DNA from: Novosphingobium sp. Fuku2-ISO-50 | Lineage (GTDB): Bacteria; Pseudomonadota; Alphaproteobacteria; Sphingomonadales; Sphingomonadaceae | Assembly (NCBI RefSeq): GCF_001519055.1 | Contig: NZ_KQ954295.1 | Location: 1-64,000 of the forward strand | DNA: 64,000 nt | Reading direction: 5' to 3' | Shown here: positions 1 to 9,546 of the stretch, piece by piece | Numbering within the stretch: the first letter of the stretch is position 1 | How the letters are laid out: each line of letters begins with the position of its first letter | Notes under the pieces: model-generated | The model's input: only the letters and a program-made list of their open reading frames with translations | The model's database searches: none | What the model was told of the DNA's origin: nothing | Translations under genes and position numbers: made by a program

Positions 1-92
1 GCACGAACGGGTATATCAAGAGTATGGACGATCGCCGGGTACGCGAACCGGAAATTGCACCCGAGCTTGCAGCGCCCGCGCGCGCCCTGTAG
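1..92 (+). CDS. 3' end of an unidentified protein (partial)
   Basis: An open frame runs from the window edge to a TAG at positions 90-92. It encodes about 29 C-terminal residues, ending in ELAAPARAL. The stop lies 42 bases before the ettA start on the same strand. The tail is too short to assign a family. That it is a real gene end is inferred from its position and ordinary codon use for this genome. Confidence 0.4.
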   Translation, partial: TNGYIKSMDDRRVREPEIAPELAAPARAL

Positions 93-134
93 AGCGCGGC
101 CAGAACCTAACACGCGCATTCCCAAAGGACGACC

Positions 135-1814
135 ATGGCCGCCCAGTACGCCTACGTCATGAAGAACATGACGAAGACCTTTCCCGGCGCGCAAAAGCCG
201 GTGCTCAGCGATATCAATTTGCAGTTCTATCAGGGCGCAAAGATCGGGATCGTCGGGCCCAACGGCGTCGGCAAGTCGACGCTGATGAAAATCATGGCCG
301 GGATCGACACCGACTATACCGGCGAAGCCTGGCCCGGCGAATACATCACCGTCGGCTATCTGGCGCAGGAACCGCAGCTCGATCCGAACAAGACCGTGCT
401 CGAAAACGTCAAGGACGGCGCGCGCGAAGTCGCCGACCTGGTCGACCGGTTCAACGAAATTTCCAACATCATGGCCGATCCGCCGGAAGACGTCGATTTT
501 GACGCGCTGATGGACGAAATGGGCGAGCTTCAGGGCAAGATCGACGCGGTCGACGGCTGGACGCTCGACAACCAGCTTGAAATCGCGATGGAAGCGCTGC
601 GCTGCCCGCCGTCGGACTGGTCGGTCGAAAACCTGTCGGGCGGTGAACGTCGCCGTATCGCGCTGACCCGCCTGCTTATCCAGAAGCCGTCGATCCTGCT
701 GCTCGACGAACCGACCAACCACCTTGATGCCGAAAGCGTCGAATGGCTGGAAAATCACCTCAAGGAATATGCCGGCGCGGTGCTGATGATCACCCACGAC
801 CGCTATTTCCTCGACAATGTGGTCGGCTGGATTCTCGAACTCGATCGGGGCAAATACTTCCCCTACGAAGGCAACTATTCGACGTATCTCGAAAAGAAGG
901 CCAAGCGGCTCGAACAGGAAGACCGCGAAGCCACCGGTCGTCAGAAGGCGATCAACGACGAACTCGAGTGGATCCGCGCCGGGACCAAAGGTCGCCAGAC
1001 CAAGTCCAAATCGCGTATCAAGAAGTTCGAGGAACTCGTCGCCAGCCAGAACAACCGCAGCCCCGGCAAGGCGCAGATCGTCATTCAGGTGCCCGAACGT
1101 CTGGGCGGCAAAGTCATCGAGGCCAAGGGCATTTCCAAGGCCTATGGCGACAAGCTGCTGTTTGAAAACCTGTCGTTCCTTCTGCCGCCGGGCGGCATTG
1201 TCGGCGTCATCGGCCCCAACGGGGCGGGTAAATCAACGCTGTTCAAGCTGATCACCGGCAAGGAACAACCCGATACCGGCACGATCGAGATCGGCTCGAC
1301 CGTGCGGCTGGGCTATGTCGACCAGAGCCGCGATGCGCTCGATCCGGCCAAGAACGTCTGGGAGGAAATCTCCGGCGGGCACGACTACATGAAAGTCAAC
1401 GGCTTCGACACCTCGACGCGGGCCTATGTCGGCGCGTTCAACTTCAAGGGCCAGGATCAGCAGAAAAACGTCGGCAAGCTGTCGGGCGGTGAACGCAACC
1501 GCGTCCACATGGCCAAGATGCTGAAAACCGGCGGCAACGTGCTGCTGCTCGACGAACCGACCAACGACCTTGACGTCGAAACGCTCGGCGCGCTCGAAGA
1601 AGCGATCGAAAACTTCGCCGGTTGCGCGGTCGTCATCAGCCACGACCGTTTCTTCCTCGATCGTCTGGCGACGCACATTCTCGCGTTCGAAGGCAACAGC
1701 CACGTCGAATGGTTCGAAGGCAACTTCGCCGCCTATGAAGAAGACAAGCGCCGCCGCCTCGGCGATGCCGCCGACCGTCCGACTCCGCTGGCCTATAAAA
1801 AGCTGTCGCGCTGA
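135..1814 (+). CDS. ettA: Energy-dependent translational throttle protein EttA (ABC-F ATPase)
   Basis: EttA is a cytosolic ABC-F protein without membrane domains. It binds the ribosomal E site and gates entry into the elongation cycle according to the ATP/ADP ratio. Two complete ATPase domains are visible: Walker A GPNGVGKST at residues 41-49 with LSGGE near 167 and LLLDEPTNHLD near 190, then Walker A GPNGAGKST near 360 with LSGGE near 450 and LLLDEPTNDLD near 472. A charged arm and linker lie between them. The length of 559 residues is normal for the family. An AAAGGA ribosome-binding site precedes the ATG. The gene stands alone, followed by a hairpin terminator. Other ABC-F members are the only alternative; the whole-length pattern favours EttA. 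Confidence 0.95.
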   Translation: MAAQYAYVMKNMTKTFPGAQKPVLSDINLQFYQGAKIGIVGPNGVGKSTLMKIMAGIDTDYTGEAWPGEYITVGYLAQEPQLDPNKTVLENVKDGAREVADLVDRFNEISNIMADPPEDVDFDALMDEMGELQGKIDAVDGWTLDNQLEIAMEALRCPPSDWSVENLSGGERRRIALTRLLIQKPSILLLDEPTNHLDAESVEWLENHLKEYAGAVLMITHDRYFLDNVVGWILELDRGKYFPYEGNYSTYLEKKAKRLEQEDREATGRQKAINDELEWIRAGTKGRQTKSKSRIKKFEELVASQNNRSPGKAQIVIQVPERLGGKVIEAKGISKAYGDKLLFENLSFLLPPGGIVGVIGPNGAGKSTLFKLITGKEQPDTGTIEIGSTVRLGYVDQSRDALDPAKNVWEEISGGHDYMKVNGFDTSTRAYVGAFNFKGQDQQKNVGKLSGGERNRVHMAKMLKTGGNVLLLDEPTNDLDVETLGALEEAIENFAGCAVVISHDRFFLDRLATHILAFEGNSHVEWFEGNFAAYEEDKRRRLGDAADRPTPLAYKKLSR

Positions 1815-1821
1815 CCCGATG

Positions 1822-1847
1822 CAGGGGGCGCCTCGCGCCCCCTGTTT
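1822..1847 (+). terminator. Hairpin terminator after ettA
   Basis: A 9-bp stem (CAGGGGGCG paired with CGCCCCCTG, loop CCTCG) lies 7 bases after the ettA stop and is followed by TTT. The stem is strong but the T run is short. Confidence 0.7.
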
Positions 1848-2050
1848 CCCGAAATCGGACAGAGATCCTGCCCGTCCTGACCGGTTCAGGATTCGTGCAG
1901 CAGGCCTACGCAATACCCCGTAGCACATACTGAGTCGCAATCTGGTCGGTCAGGGCGTTGGCCCGCGCCAGGCGACAGGTCCTGCTCGGGAGACTGGCTA
2001 TGGCGGCGCCGATCCATTCGACTGCCCGTTTGATTGCCCATTCGACGACA

Positions 2051-2854
2051 ATGCCGATCTTGGCTGTGCTTCTGGCGCTCGCTTTTGCGCCAGGGGCCGC
2101 GCTGGCCGGAGAACCGGACCATGCGGGCAATCGCGGCGGCTGGCGGGGCGGATCGCACGCTGCGCCCAATGCGCCGCGACCGGCACCGCAAGGCGCGCGC
2201 GGCGGTGGCGCAATGCCGACGACACGACCCGCTTATGCACCGCAGGCGGCAGCCCCGGCCTGGCACAATGCTCCCCCGGTGCGCGGCGCCGAGGCAACAC
2301 GCGGCGGTGGCTGGACGGCGAATGCGGGCGGGGCCAACTGGCGCGGATCCGGCACAGCCCATGGCGCGCATGCGCCCGGCTATCCCGCTCAGCCTTATGC
2401 CGCACGCGGTTATCAAGGCGGGAATGATCGGGCGCCGCGCTATCAGGGGCAATACGGTGCTGCGCAAGGCTATGCAGGCAGGGGCGCCGGATACGGTGAA
2501 CGCGGCTATGGAGGTGATCGCGGCTATGGCGGGGAACGTGGCGGGCGCTGGAACAATGGCTGGCGCAACGATCGCCGCTTTGACTGGGTCGGCTGGCGCG
2601 GCGCCCATCGCGACGTGTTCCATCCGGGCTATTACTATCCGCCCTATGGCGGCTATGCCTATTCGCGCATCGGCATCGGCTATATGCTCGATGAAGCGTT
2701 CCTTGATGAACGCTACTGGATCGAAGACCCGGGCGCTTACCACTTGCCGCCGGTCTGGGGCCCCTATCGCTGGGTACGCTATTACAACGATTGCCTGTTG
2801 ATCGACATCGACACCGGGCAAACGGTCGACGTTTTGTACAACGTATTCTGGTAA
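2051..2854 (+). CDS. Exported glycine/arginine-rich protein with RcnB-like C-terminus
   Basis: From the ATG at 2051 the protein has a signal peptide (MPILAVLLALAFAPGAALA). About 150 residues rich in Gly, Arg, Tyr and Pro follow, including repeats of the type GYGGDRGYGGER. The C-terminal third is aromatic and ordered, with FDWVGWRGAH, YYYPPYGGY and PVWGPYRWVRYYND. That end resembles the RcnB/YohN family of small periplasmic proteins, one of which affects nickel and cobalt homeostasis in E. coli. A metal role here is only an inference. In-frame ATGs at 1958 and 2000 would place the signal peptide internally, so I prefer 2051. It has no obvious operon partner. Confidence 0.7.
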   Translation: MPILAVLLALAFAPGAALAGEPDHAGNRGGWRGGSHAAPNAPRPAPQGARGGGAMPTTRPAYAPQAAAPAWHNAPPVRGAEATRGGGWTANAGGANWRGSGTAHGAHAPGYPAQPYAARGYQGGNDRAPRYQGQYGAAQGYAGRGAGYGERGYGGDRGYGGERGGRWNNGWRNDRRFDWVGWRGAHRDVFHPGYYYPPYGGYAYSRIGIGYMLDEAFLDERYWIEDPGAYHLPPVWGPYRWVRYYNDCLLIDIDTGQTVDVLYNVFW

Positions 2855-2959
2855 TCACCGTTCAACGCGATCGGGCGCGGTTTCATCGTGGCAAAATCAC
2901 GACGAAACTGGCGCGGAAAAGACCCGCCAGGCCGACCCGCAGACTTTCGGATCAGGCTC

Positions 2960-3418
2960 TTATTCGCAGACGTTGAGCGCATCGAGCACACGGTCCATCA
3001 GCGCATTGCCCGCTTCGGTCAGCCGGACATAGCGGCGCCGTCCGTCGACATTGTCAGAAGCGCGATAGATCAGCCCTTCCTGTTCCAGCCGGGCAAGCCA
3101 GCGCAGGATCGTGGTCGAGGGCACCCCCGCTTCGATGCAGACGCTTGAGACCTGGATTTCGCGCCGGCTCTTTTGGGCAATGTAGACGTCGAGCAGGATG
3201 TCCCATGCCGGCTCGCCAAACAGGCCGGAGATACCCACTGCGGCATCTCGCCGTCGACGTGCGCTGTATACCAACTTTGCCCGGCGCAGATACCGGCTTT
3301 CCATATCAAAACGGACGTCCAAGTGTGTCGTCTCCGTCAAACGGGCCATCCCTTGCCAACCGACAAGCAGAGACATGAAAACCTGATCATTGCTTCCGCC
3401 AGTTGGCCCGGCGACCAA
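2960..3418 (-). CDS. Winged-helix DNA-binding protein (MarR-like)
   Basis: A small probable transcriptional regulator. Residues 60-145 match a MarR-type winged helix: a helical N-terminus, a recognition-helix region (VCIEAGVPSTTILRWLARLEQEGLI) and a basic wing (DNVDGRRRYVRLTEAG). A later start at the Met in MARLTETTH (residue 24) or MESRYLRR is possible, since the first 20 residues look unordered. It is transcribed divergently from the 2OG oxygenase gene at 3650, about 230 bases away, which makes that gene a plausible but unproven target. The ligand is unknown. Confidence 0.75.
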   Translation of the reverse strand: MVAGPTGGSNDQVFMSLLVGWQGMARLTETTHLDVRFDMESRYLRRAKLVYSARRRRDAAVGISGLFGEPAWDILLDVYIAQKSRREIQVSSVCIEAGVPSTTILRWLARLEQEGLIYRASDNVDGRRRYVRLTEAGNALMDRVLDALNVCE

Positions 3419-3649
3419 TACGGACCGACCAACATGGACAGGACAACGACCGAGTGCCCCACTTAAGACCAGTTACTTCCAGCCTTACCGCGTTAACCAA
3501 ACTCTCAGGAGATTTTTCGTGATTTTGCAATGGGATTTGTCCGTAATGGACTAAAACACACCCAGATAACTCCTGCAGCATCGGCTTCGACACCTTATTT
3601 TCGACCCTCTTGCCGTTATTGTCGGCATGGGCCATGAACTTGCGCTGTC

Positions 3650-4327
3650 ATGGTTTTTTCGTTCAATTCCGCCGCCCGCGACCCCGATCGCACCAATTTG
3701 CAACGCGCCGGCGAAATCGTGCGTGCCCGGCTCGATGCCGACCCGTCGGCCTATCGTCTGCCGGTCGAGGGAATCGAAATCTATGCCGTCGCCGACTTTC
3801 TGTCAGACGTCGACTGCCGTCGCCTGATGACCATCGTCGACGGCGTTGCCCGGCCCTCGCCCACCTACAACGGCAATATCGACGGCGGGCGCACCAGCTA
3901 TACCGGCGATGTCGATCCGGGCGATCCGTTCATCCGCATGGTGCAGCGCCGGATCGACGACCTGCTCGGCCTTGACCCGGCACTGGGTGAAACCCTGCAG
4001 GGCCAACGCTACGCAGTCGGTCAGGAATTCAAGCATCATTTCGATTACTTCGTCGCCAAACACGAATACTGGGACGATGAACGCAAGCGCGGCGGCCAAC
4101 GCAGCTGGACGGCGATGGGCTATCTCAATTCGGTCGAAGAAGGCGGCGCGACCAACTTTCCCAAGATCGACCTGACGATCCCGCCCCAGGCCGGGGTTCT
4201 GCTGGTGTGGAACAACATGGCCCGCGACGGGCGCCCCAATCCGCGCACGCTTCACGCCGGCATGCCTGTCATGCGCGGGATCAAATACGTGCTGACCAAA
4301 TGGTATCGGGCGCACGCATGGTCCTGA
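3650..4327 (+). CDS. 2-oxoglutarate/Fe(II)-dependent oxygenase, prolyl 4-hydroxylase type
   Basis: The C-terminal 150 residues form a double-stranded beta-helix of the P4H alpha-subunit type. Iron ligands are visible as HFD (His130, Asp132) and His202 in TLHAGMPV, and Lys212 in GIKYVLTKWYR should bind the 2-oxoglutarate carboxylate. The aromatic run AMGYLNSVEEGGATNFP is also typical. At 225 residues it is a normal bacterial P4H-like enzyme. The substrate is unknown: prolyl hydroxylation of a translation factor or surface protein is known for relatives, but nothing here shows it. Its stop overlaps the start of the next gene by 10 bases, so the two are probably translated together. Confidence 0.85.
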   Translation: MVFSFNSAARDPDRTNLQRAGEIVRARLDADPSAYRLPVEGIEIYAVADFLSDVDCRRLMTIVDGVARPSPTYNGNIDGGRTSYTGDVDPGDPFIRMVQRRIDDLLGLDPALGETLQGQRYAVGQEFKHHFDYFVAKHEYWDDERKRGGQRSWTAMGYLNSVEEGGATNFPKIDLTIPPQAGVLLVWNNMARDGRPNPRTLHAGMPVMRGIKYVLTKWYRAHAWS

Positions 4328-6279
4328 AGGGGCGGCCTGCGCGGATTTGGGCCCCGGTCTGGCTGATCTGCACGCTGACGCTGGCAGGGTGCGCGGTCCA
4401 GACCGCGTCATCGCGCCCGCCGGAGCCCGCGCCCGCCGTCGCGATCGCGAACGATACGCCGCCGACGACGGCGCGCCCCGCTCTGCCCGCTGCAGAGCCC
4501 GCGCCCGTCACGCCCGATGTTGCGGCATCGACGGCCGACCGGCTCGATCGCCTGTTTGCCGAGGACAGCCGTGCCCAGCAGGCCCTCGACCCGCTGGGCG
4601 CACTGGCGCGGGGCGAAGCCGTGCCGCACGATTTGCTCGTGCTGACCTTTACCCCGGCGCTGACCGAGCGGCAGCGCACGGTGATCGACCATTCGCTGGC
4701 GCAGCTTGCCGCGATCGATCCCCAGGCGCTCGATGAACAGCGCCGCCTGTCCTACGATATCTTCCGCCAGACGCTCGATGAACAGCGCGCCTTTCTGGCT
4801 CCTGCGGCGCAGGCGCTGCTGGGTGTGCAGCCGTTCAATCACTTCATGGGCTTTCCGGTCGAGTTCCCGGAAATGGCGGCAACCAGCGAAGGCGGCTCGT
4901 TGCGCACGTATGCCGATGTCACGGCGCGGCTCGATCTCGAACGGTCGCTGCCGGTGCTGTTTGCCAACGCCGAGGCACGGTTTCGCGAAGGCATCGCCAG
5001 CGGTGTGGTCGAGCCGCGCCTGACCGTGATCGCCATGATCGCGGAGATCGACGCGATCCTCGCCCGGCCGCCCGAACGCTCGCTGTTCATGGCGCCGCTG
5101 CAACACCTGCCGCGCCATACCCCGATCGCGACACGGCGCCGGCTCGATCGCGCCTTTCTCGCTGCGACCCGTGATGCGGTCTATCCCGCCTATCGCAAGC
5201 TGCGCGCGTTCCTGGCCGACGAATATCTGCCCGCCGCGCGCGAATCGGTGGGCCTGTCGGCAATCCCCGGCGGCACCGGGCTCTATCGCCTGCTCGTGCG
5301 CGAAGAGACCACGCTCGATCTCGATCCCGAAGCCGTACACCAGACCGGGCTTGGCGAAGTTGCGCGGATTCAGCGAGAGATGGAGGGCGTCGAGCACGAG
5401 CTTGGCTTTGCCGTGCCGCTCAGGGCCTTTTTCGAAGTGATCCGCAGCGACCCCCGGTTTCACCCGAAAAGCGCCGATGACCTTGGCCTTGGCTTTCGCG
5501 CGGTCGGCGAAAAAGTCGCGCGACTGGCGCCCCGCTATTTCCTGCATCTGCCCTCGACGCCGCTGCAGATCCAGCCTTACCCCGATTATCGCGCCCGCTT
5601 CGAAGCCGGCGGCAGCTATAGCGAAGGCATGCCCGATGGCAGCCGCCCCGGCATATTCTGGTACAACACCTATGACTGGCAGCATCGGTTCCTGACCGGG
5701 ATCTCCACGCTTTACCTGCACGAAGGCGCGCCGGGGCATCATTTTCAGATCAGCCTCGCGCAGGAAAATCCGGCGCTTCCCGATTTCCAGCGGTTTGGCG
5801 GCAATGCCGCCTATGTCGAAGGCTGGGCGCTCTATGCCGAAACGCTGGGCTATGACATGGGGCTCTATCGCGACCCGATGCAACATTGGGGCACGCTCGA
5901 TGACGAGATGTTGCGCGCGATGCGGCTCGTGGTCGATACCGGGCTGCATACCCGCGCCTGGACCCGCGATCAGGCGATTGCCTATATGCTCGACAATTCA
6001 GGCATTGGCCGGATCGATGCCGCCGCCGAAGTCGATCGCTACATCGCCAATCCGGGGCAGGCGCTGGCCTACAAAATCGGGGCGATGACTATCCAGCGCC
6101 TGCGCGATGAAGCCCGCGCGGCGCTGGGCGCGAATTTTGACATTCGCGCCTTTCACGATCAGGTGCTGAACAGCGGCGCGCTGCCGCTGGCCGTCCTGGA
6201 GGCCAAGATCCGTCGCTGGATCGCGGCTCAGACCGCCAGCGCCTCGGCAATCAGGGCGCGCGTGTTGGCCAATCCGTAA
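4318..6279 (+). CDS. DUF885 family lipoprotein (putative zinc carboxypeptidase-like)
   Basis: The ATG at 4318 overlaps the previous stop. The first 25 residues form a lipoprotein signal ending in LTLAGC, with Cys25 as the lipidation site. The remaining 630 residues belong to DUF885. The family's HEGxPGH signature is present as HEGAPGHH at residues 468-475, preceded by RPGIFWYNTYD. The motif suggests a metal-dependent peptidase fold, but activity is not established for most members. A Pro/Ala-rich linker (residues 30-65) tethers the domain. The 3' end overlaps lysS on the opposite strand by 52 bases. Confidence 0.88.
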   Translation: MVLKGRPARIWAPVWLICTLTLAGCAVQTASSRPPEPAPAVAIANDTPPTTARPALPAAEPAPVTPDVAASTADRLDRLFAEDSRAQQALDPLGALARGEAVPHDLLVLTFTPALTERQRTVIDHSLAQLAAIDPQALDEQRRLSYDIFRQTLDEQRAFLAPAAQALLGVQPFNHFMGFPVEFPEMAATSEGGSLRTYADVTARLDLERSLPVLFANAEARFREGIASGVVEPRLTVIAMIAEIDAILARPPERSLFMAPLQHLPRHTPIATRRRLDRAFLAATRDAVYPAYRKLRAFLADEYLPAARESVGLSAIPGGTGLYRLLVREETTLDLDPEAVHQTGLGEVARIQREMEGVEHELGFAVPLRAFFEVIRSDPRFHPKSADDLGLGFRAVGEKVARLAPRYFLHLPSTPLQIQPYPDYRARFEAGGSYSEGMPDGSRPGIFWYNTYDWQHRFLTGISTLYLHEGAPGHHFQISLAQENPALPDFQRFGGNAAYVEGWALYAETLGYDMGLYRDPMQHWGTLDDEMLRAMRLVVDTGLHTRAWTRDQAIAYMLDNSGIGRIDAAAEVDRYIANPGQALAYKIGAMTIQRLRDEARAALGANFDIRAFHDQVLNSGALPLAVLEAKIRRWIAAQTASASAIRARVLANP

Positions 6280-7883
6280 AGCGCGATGAAGCTGCCCATG
6301 CGCGGCCCTTGCGACGATCCGAGCAACGTCTCGTAAAGCGCCTTGAACCAGTCGCGCAAGCTTTCAAAGCCGAACGCTTCATCCTTGCCCACTTCGTAGA
6401 CGACGGTCTGGAACGCTTCGGCCCCGGCATCGGCAGGCATGCCCGCCAGCGCCGCGTCGAGCGCCGCCAGCGCCGCCGCCTCGTTGGCCGCCGGGGCACG
6501 GCGCTTGAGCGTCGGGGCAATGAAATCGCGGTTATACGCCAGCGCGCATGTCACCAGCGTATCAAGCGCGGGATGCGCCGCCGGATCGGCATTGGCGACA
6601 TAGTTGCCAAGATAGGACCAGACCTGATCACGGCTCGCGCCCGCGCCGAGCACGCCGACCAGATTGAGCAACAGCCCAAAGGTCACCGGCAGGCTTTCGC
6701 CCGCGCCGCCGCGATAGCCGGTGGTGCGCAGCAAGTGCCAGACCGGATTGCCCAATTGCTGCTCGACCGGCTGCGCGGGCATCTTTTCGCGGAACTGCCA
6801 ATATTCGTCGACCGCGCGCGGGATGATCCCGACATGCAGCGACTTGGCGCTCTTGGGTTCGCGGAACAAGTAGAAGCCGAGCGATTCTTCCGAGCCATAT
6901 TCGAGCCATTGCTCGATGGTCAGCCCGTTGCCCTTCGACTTCGAGATCTTTTCGCCCTTTTCATCGAGAAACAGCTCGTAGATCAGGCCTTCGGGGCGTC
7001 GCCCGCCGAGCACTTTCGCGATCCGGCCCGATTGCGTGGCGCTGTCGGTCAGATCCTTGCCGCACATTTCGTAATCGACGCCAAGCGCGACCCAGCGCAT
7101 CGCCCAGTCGACTTTCCATTGCAGCTTTGACCAGCCGCCCAGAATGCTCTGCTCGATCACGCTGCCGTCGGCATCGGTAAAGCGCACGAGGCCCGCATCG
7201 GCGTCGACCACTTCGATCGGCACTTGCAGCACGGCGCCGGTCGTGGGCGAAACCGGCAGGACCGGCGAATACGTCTTGCGCCGTTCCTCGCGCAGCGTCG
7301 GCAGCATGATCGCCATGATTTCGTCATAATGGCGCAGGACATTCTTCAACGCTTCGTCAAACGCGCTGGAATTGTAGCGATCCGAAGCCGAGACGAATTC
7401 GTAGTCAAAGCCAAAGCGATCGAGAAACTGGCGCAGCTTTGCGTTGTTGTGATGGGCAAAGCTCTCGTGCGTGCCGAACGGATCGGGAATGCGCGTCAGC
7501 GGCTTGCCCAGATTGGCCGTGAGCAAATCCTTGTTGGGGACATTGTCGGGCACTTTGCGCAGACCGTCCATATCGTCCGAAAAGGCGACCAGCCGCGTCG
7601 GCGCGGGCGTACCCGTCGCATCGGTGGTCAGCACTTCATAGGCGCGGCGCACCAGCGTCGTGCGCAAGACTTCCTGAAACGTGCCGATATGCGGCAGCCC
7701 CGAGGGGCCATAGCCGGTTTCGAATAGCACCGGCACGAGCGCACCGGTCGCATCGCGCTTGCCGTCGGGATAGCGCTTGATCAGTTTGCGCGCCTCTTCG
7801 AACGGCCAGGCTTTGGACACCTTGGCCGCTTCCAGAACGGCGTTGTCGAAAATGGCGGGTTCGGTTTGGGCGTTATCGGTCAT
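6228..7883 (-). CDS. lysS: Lysyl-tRNA synthetase, class I
   Basis: Charges tRNA-Lys using a class I (Rossmann) catalytic core, the form found in archaea, spirochaetes and many alphaproteobacteria instead of the usual class II enzyme. HIGH appears as HIGT at residues 65-68 in GLPHIGTFQEV, and KMSKS as KISKSKGNG near residue 310. The C-terminal half is the helical anticodon-binding region. From MTDNAQTE it has 551 residues, a little over the family norm. A start two codons upstream (7889, MAMTDN) is equally possible. Its 3' end lies inside the 3' end of the DUF885 gene on the other strand. Confidence 0.95.
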   Translation of the reverse strand: MTDNAQTEPAIFDNAVLEAAKVSKAWPFEEARKLIKRYPDGKRDATGALVPVLFETGYGPSGLPHIGTFQEVLRTTLVRRAYEVLTTDATGTPAPTRLVAFSDDMDGLRKVPDNVPNKDLLTANLGKPLTRIPDPFGTHESFAHHNNAKLRQFLDRFGFDYEFVSASDRYNSSAFDEALKNVLRHYDEIMAIMLPTLREERRKTYSPVLPVSPTTGAVLQVPIEVVDADAGLVRFTDADGSVIEQSILGGWSKLQWKVDWAMRWVALGVDYEMCGKDLTDSATQSGRIAKVLGGRRPEGLIYELFLDEKGEKISKSKGNGLTIEQWLEYGSEESLGFYLFREPKSAKSLHVGIIPRAVDEYWQFREKMPAQPVEQQLGNPVWHLLRTTGYRGGAGESLPVTFGLLLNLVGVLGAGASRDQVWSYLGNYVANADPAAHPALDTLVTCALAYNRDFIAPTLKRRAPAANEAAALAALDAALAGMPADAGAEAFQTVVYEVGKDEAFGFESLRDWFKALYETLLGSSQGPRMGSFIALYGLANTRALIAEALAV

Positions 7884-7942
7884 AGCCATCGGGCCATTCG
7901 CGATTACGCCCGGTTTTGCAAGGGCTGCGTTGGCAGCGCGCT

Positions 7943-8728
7943 CTAAATCGCGGGCGCGGCACCAACGTTCTGCGTGGGTGGCGCGGGCAAAGGCCGCCCC
8001 ACATCCGATGTCATGGCCTTGATCACGGTGATGACCGCCTCGGTCCGTACCGCCTTGATCGTGAATTCGGCCCCATTCACCGCGCCAACGCCCCTGCCTT
8101 CGGCATCGAGCGGAAATGTAAAATCGACATTTTTGGTTCTTCGCGCTGTCACTTTGGCAAAGCGTATCTTTGCGCGATCCCGTCCGCTCAACCCGAGATA
8201 GATCAGTCGCTCCACCGCCTGCTCGGTGATGAAATCCACCTCGGTCGGCTTGAGCGCAGGATCTGTCGGCGCGATCGGTCGGGTCCACAGCTTGGGCTGC
8301 CTTGCATAGCGGGAATTGTCGACAAACCACTCCTTCTGCCCGGCCGGGCCAACCCGCAGGCCAACGGTATCGCCATCGCGCAGGACCGAGCCGAGCAGGC
8401 TGTGCCACGCGCGATATTGGTGGTTGGGAGGGATGAAATAATCCCAGCCCGACGGACTTTCATAGACAAACACCAAAGTGTCGGCGTCGACGGCAAAGCC
8501 GAAGGGCAACCCCATGGTGCCCGGCATGGTGCTCTTGAAAGGGGCCTGCAAGTGATAAGCCGGAGTCGGCTCTGCTTCGACCTGGGCGTAAAATTCCTGC
8601 CCCGGCGTCACCACGATGGGTGTGCCTATGGGCGCGCGGGTCAGCTTGACCGTCTGATCGTCCAGCGCGCTGGCGCGCCCACCGGGGATGATGGCGCAAA
8701 GGATCAAGGCAAACAGGCTGGCGCGCAT
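7943..8728 (-). CDS. Exported protein of unknown function
   Basis: From MRASLFALILCAII the protein has a signal peptide ending in GRASA and about 240 mature residues with no recognisable family. The body is beta-rich and aromatic (ESPSGWDYFIPPNHQYRAWHSLLGSVLRD) with no cysteines in the mature part. The C-terminus is Pro/Ala-rich. The open frame continues upstream of 8728, but that part is Arg-rich and non-coding in appearance, and the signal peptide fixes the start. It lies between a phosphoribosyltransferase gene and lysS on the same strand, with gaps of about 110 and 60 bases. Confidence 0.6.
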   Translation of the reverse strand: MRASLFALILCAIIPGGRASALDDQTVKLTRAPIGTPIVVTPGQEFYAQVEAEPTPAYHLQAPFKSTMPGTMGLPFGFAVDADTLVFVYESPSGWDYFIPPNHQYRAWHSLLGSVLRDGDTVGLRVGPAGQKEWFVDNSRYARQPKLWTRPIAPTDPALKPTEVDFITEQAVERLIYLGLSGRDRAKIRFAKVTARRTKNVDFTFPLDAEGRGVGAVNGAEFTIKAVRTEAVITVIKAMTSDVGRPLPAPPTQNVGAAPAI

Positions 8729-8841
8729 GGATCGTGTCCCAATCTTCAGGCACGAACCTAGCGCGCGGCCTGCCGATGAAAAGCGGCTTGTCCGATCCGC
8801 TGCCAAATTGGCGCCATCTCCGGCGCCCGGTGCGGCCTGGC

Positions 8842-9414
8842 TCAATCGCGCAGGATGAGGCTTGCCTGAGGCTTGTGCGCCCGGATCTCGTCTTCGGTCA
8901 GACCGCAGATCTCGTGCGGAAAAACCAGCCACTCGTCGGTTTCGTGGACATAGAAATCGGGGCGCAAGTCGGTCTTGTTGCGCCGGGGCTTCCAGTAGAC
9001 GGTGGCGATGCGGATTTCGCGCGGGGTGTTGTGGCGACACCGCGCCTTGAGCTCGCGGAGGAACGCCTCGATCGATCGGCCCGAATCGAACACGTCATCG
9101 ACCACCACCAGCCGGTCATCGGGCGAAAGCGTATCGATCAGATAGCCGAGCGAATAGACGTGGACTTCGGCGCTCTGCTGGTCGATCCCGGCATAGGACT
9201 TGGTGCGCACGGCGATATGATCGGTCTCGATCCCGCGATATTCCAGCAATTCCTGCACCGCGATGCCGACCGGCGCGCCGCCGCGCCAGATGCCGACGAT
9301 ATGCGTCGGGGTAAACCCGGAATCGGCGATCAGATTGGCCAGCCGGAACGAATCCTCGAGCAGGCGGTCGGCGGTAAGCCAGGTCTTTTCGACGGCAGCA
9401 GCAACGTTTCCCAT
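8842..9414 (-). CDS. Phosphoribosyltransferase (hypoxanthine/xanthine PRTase-like)
   Basis: A type I PRTase of 190 residues, probably in purine or xanthine salvage. The PRPP-binding loop is VVVDDVFDSGRS at residues 103-114, and an earlier WRGGAPVG loop (43-50) is the usual pyrophosphate loop. The C-terminal hood carries FPHEICGLTEDE. The family includes Gpt- and Hpt-like enzymes; the base specificity cannot be read from the sequence. It lies between the flagellin gene and an exported protein gene and looks independently expressed. Confidence 0.85.
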   Translation of the reverse strand: MGNVAAAVEKTWLTADRLLEDSFRLANLIADSGFTPTHIVGIWRGGAPVGIAVQELLEYRGIETDHIAVRTKSYAGIDQQSAEVHVYSLGYLIDTLSPDDRLVVVDDVFDSGRSIEAFLRELKARCRHNTPREIRIATVYWKPRRNKTDLRPDFYVHETDEWLVFPHEICGLTEDEIRAHKPQASLILRD

Positions 9415-9546
9415 CGACCCAGTCTAAGGGCACAAGCCGCGCGCCGATGCAAGCCCCCCTGCCCGACTCCCCGCCGACACGCGGCGCGCAAGCGGAGCCG
9501 CGCGCAAACGCGGCCCCGCAAACCGGGAGAATGGTGCGCAAAGGCC

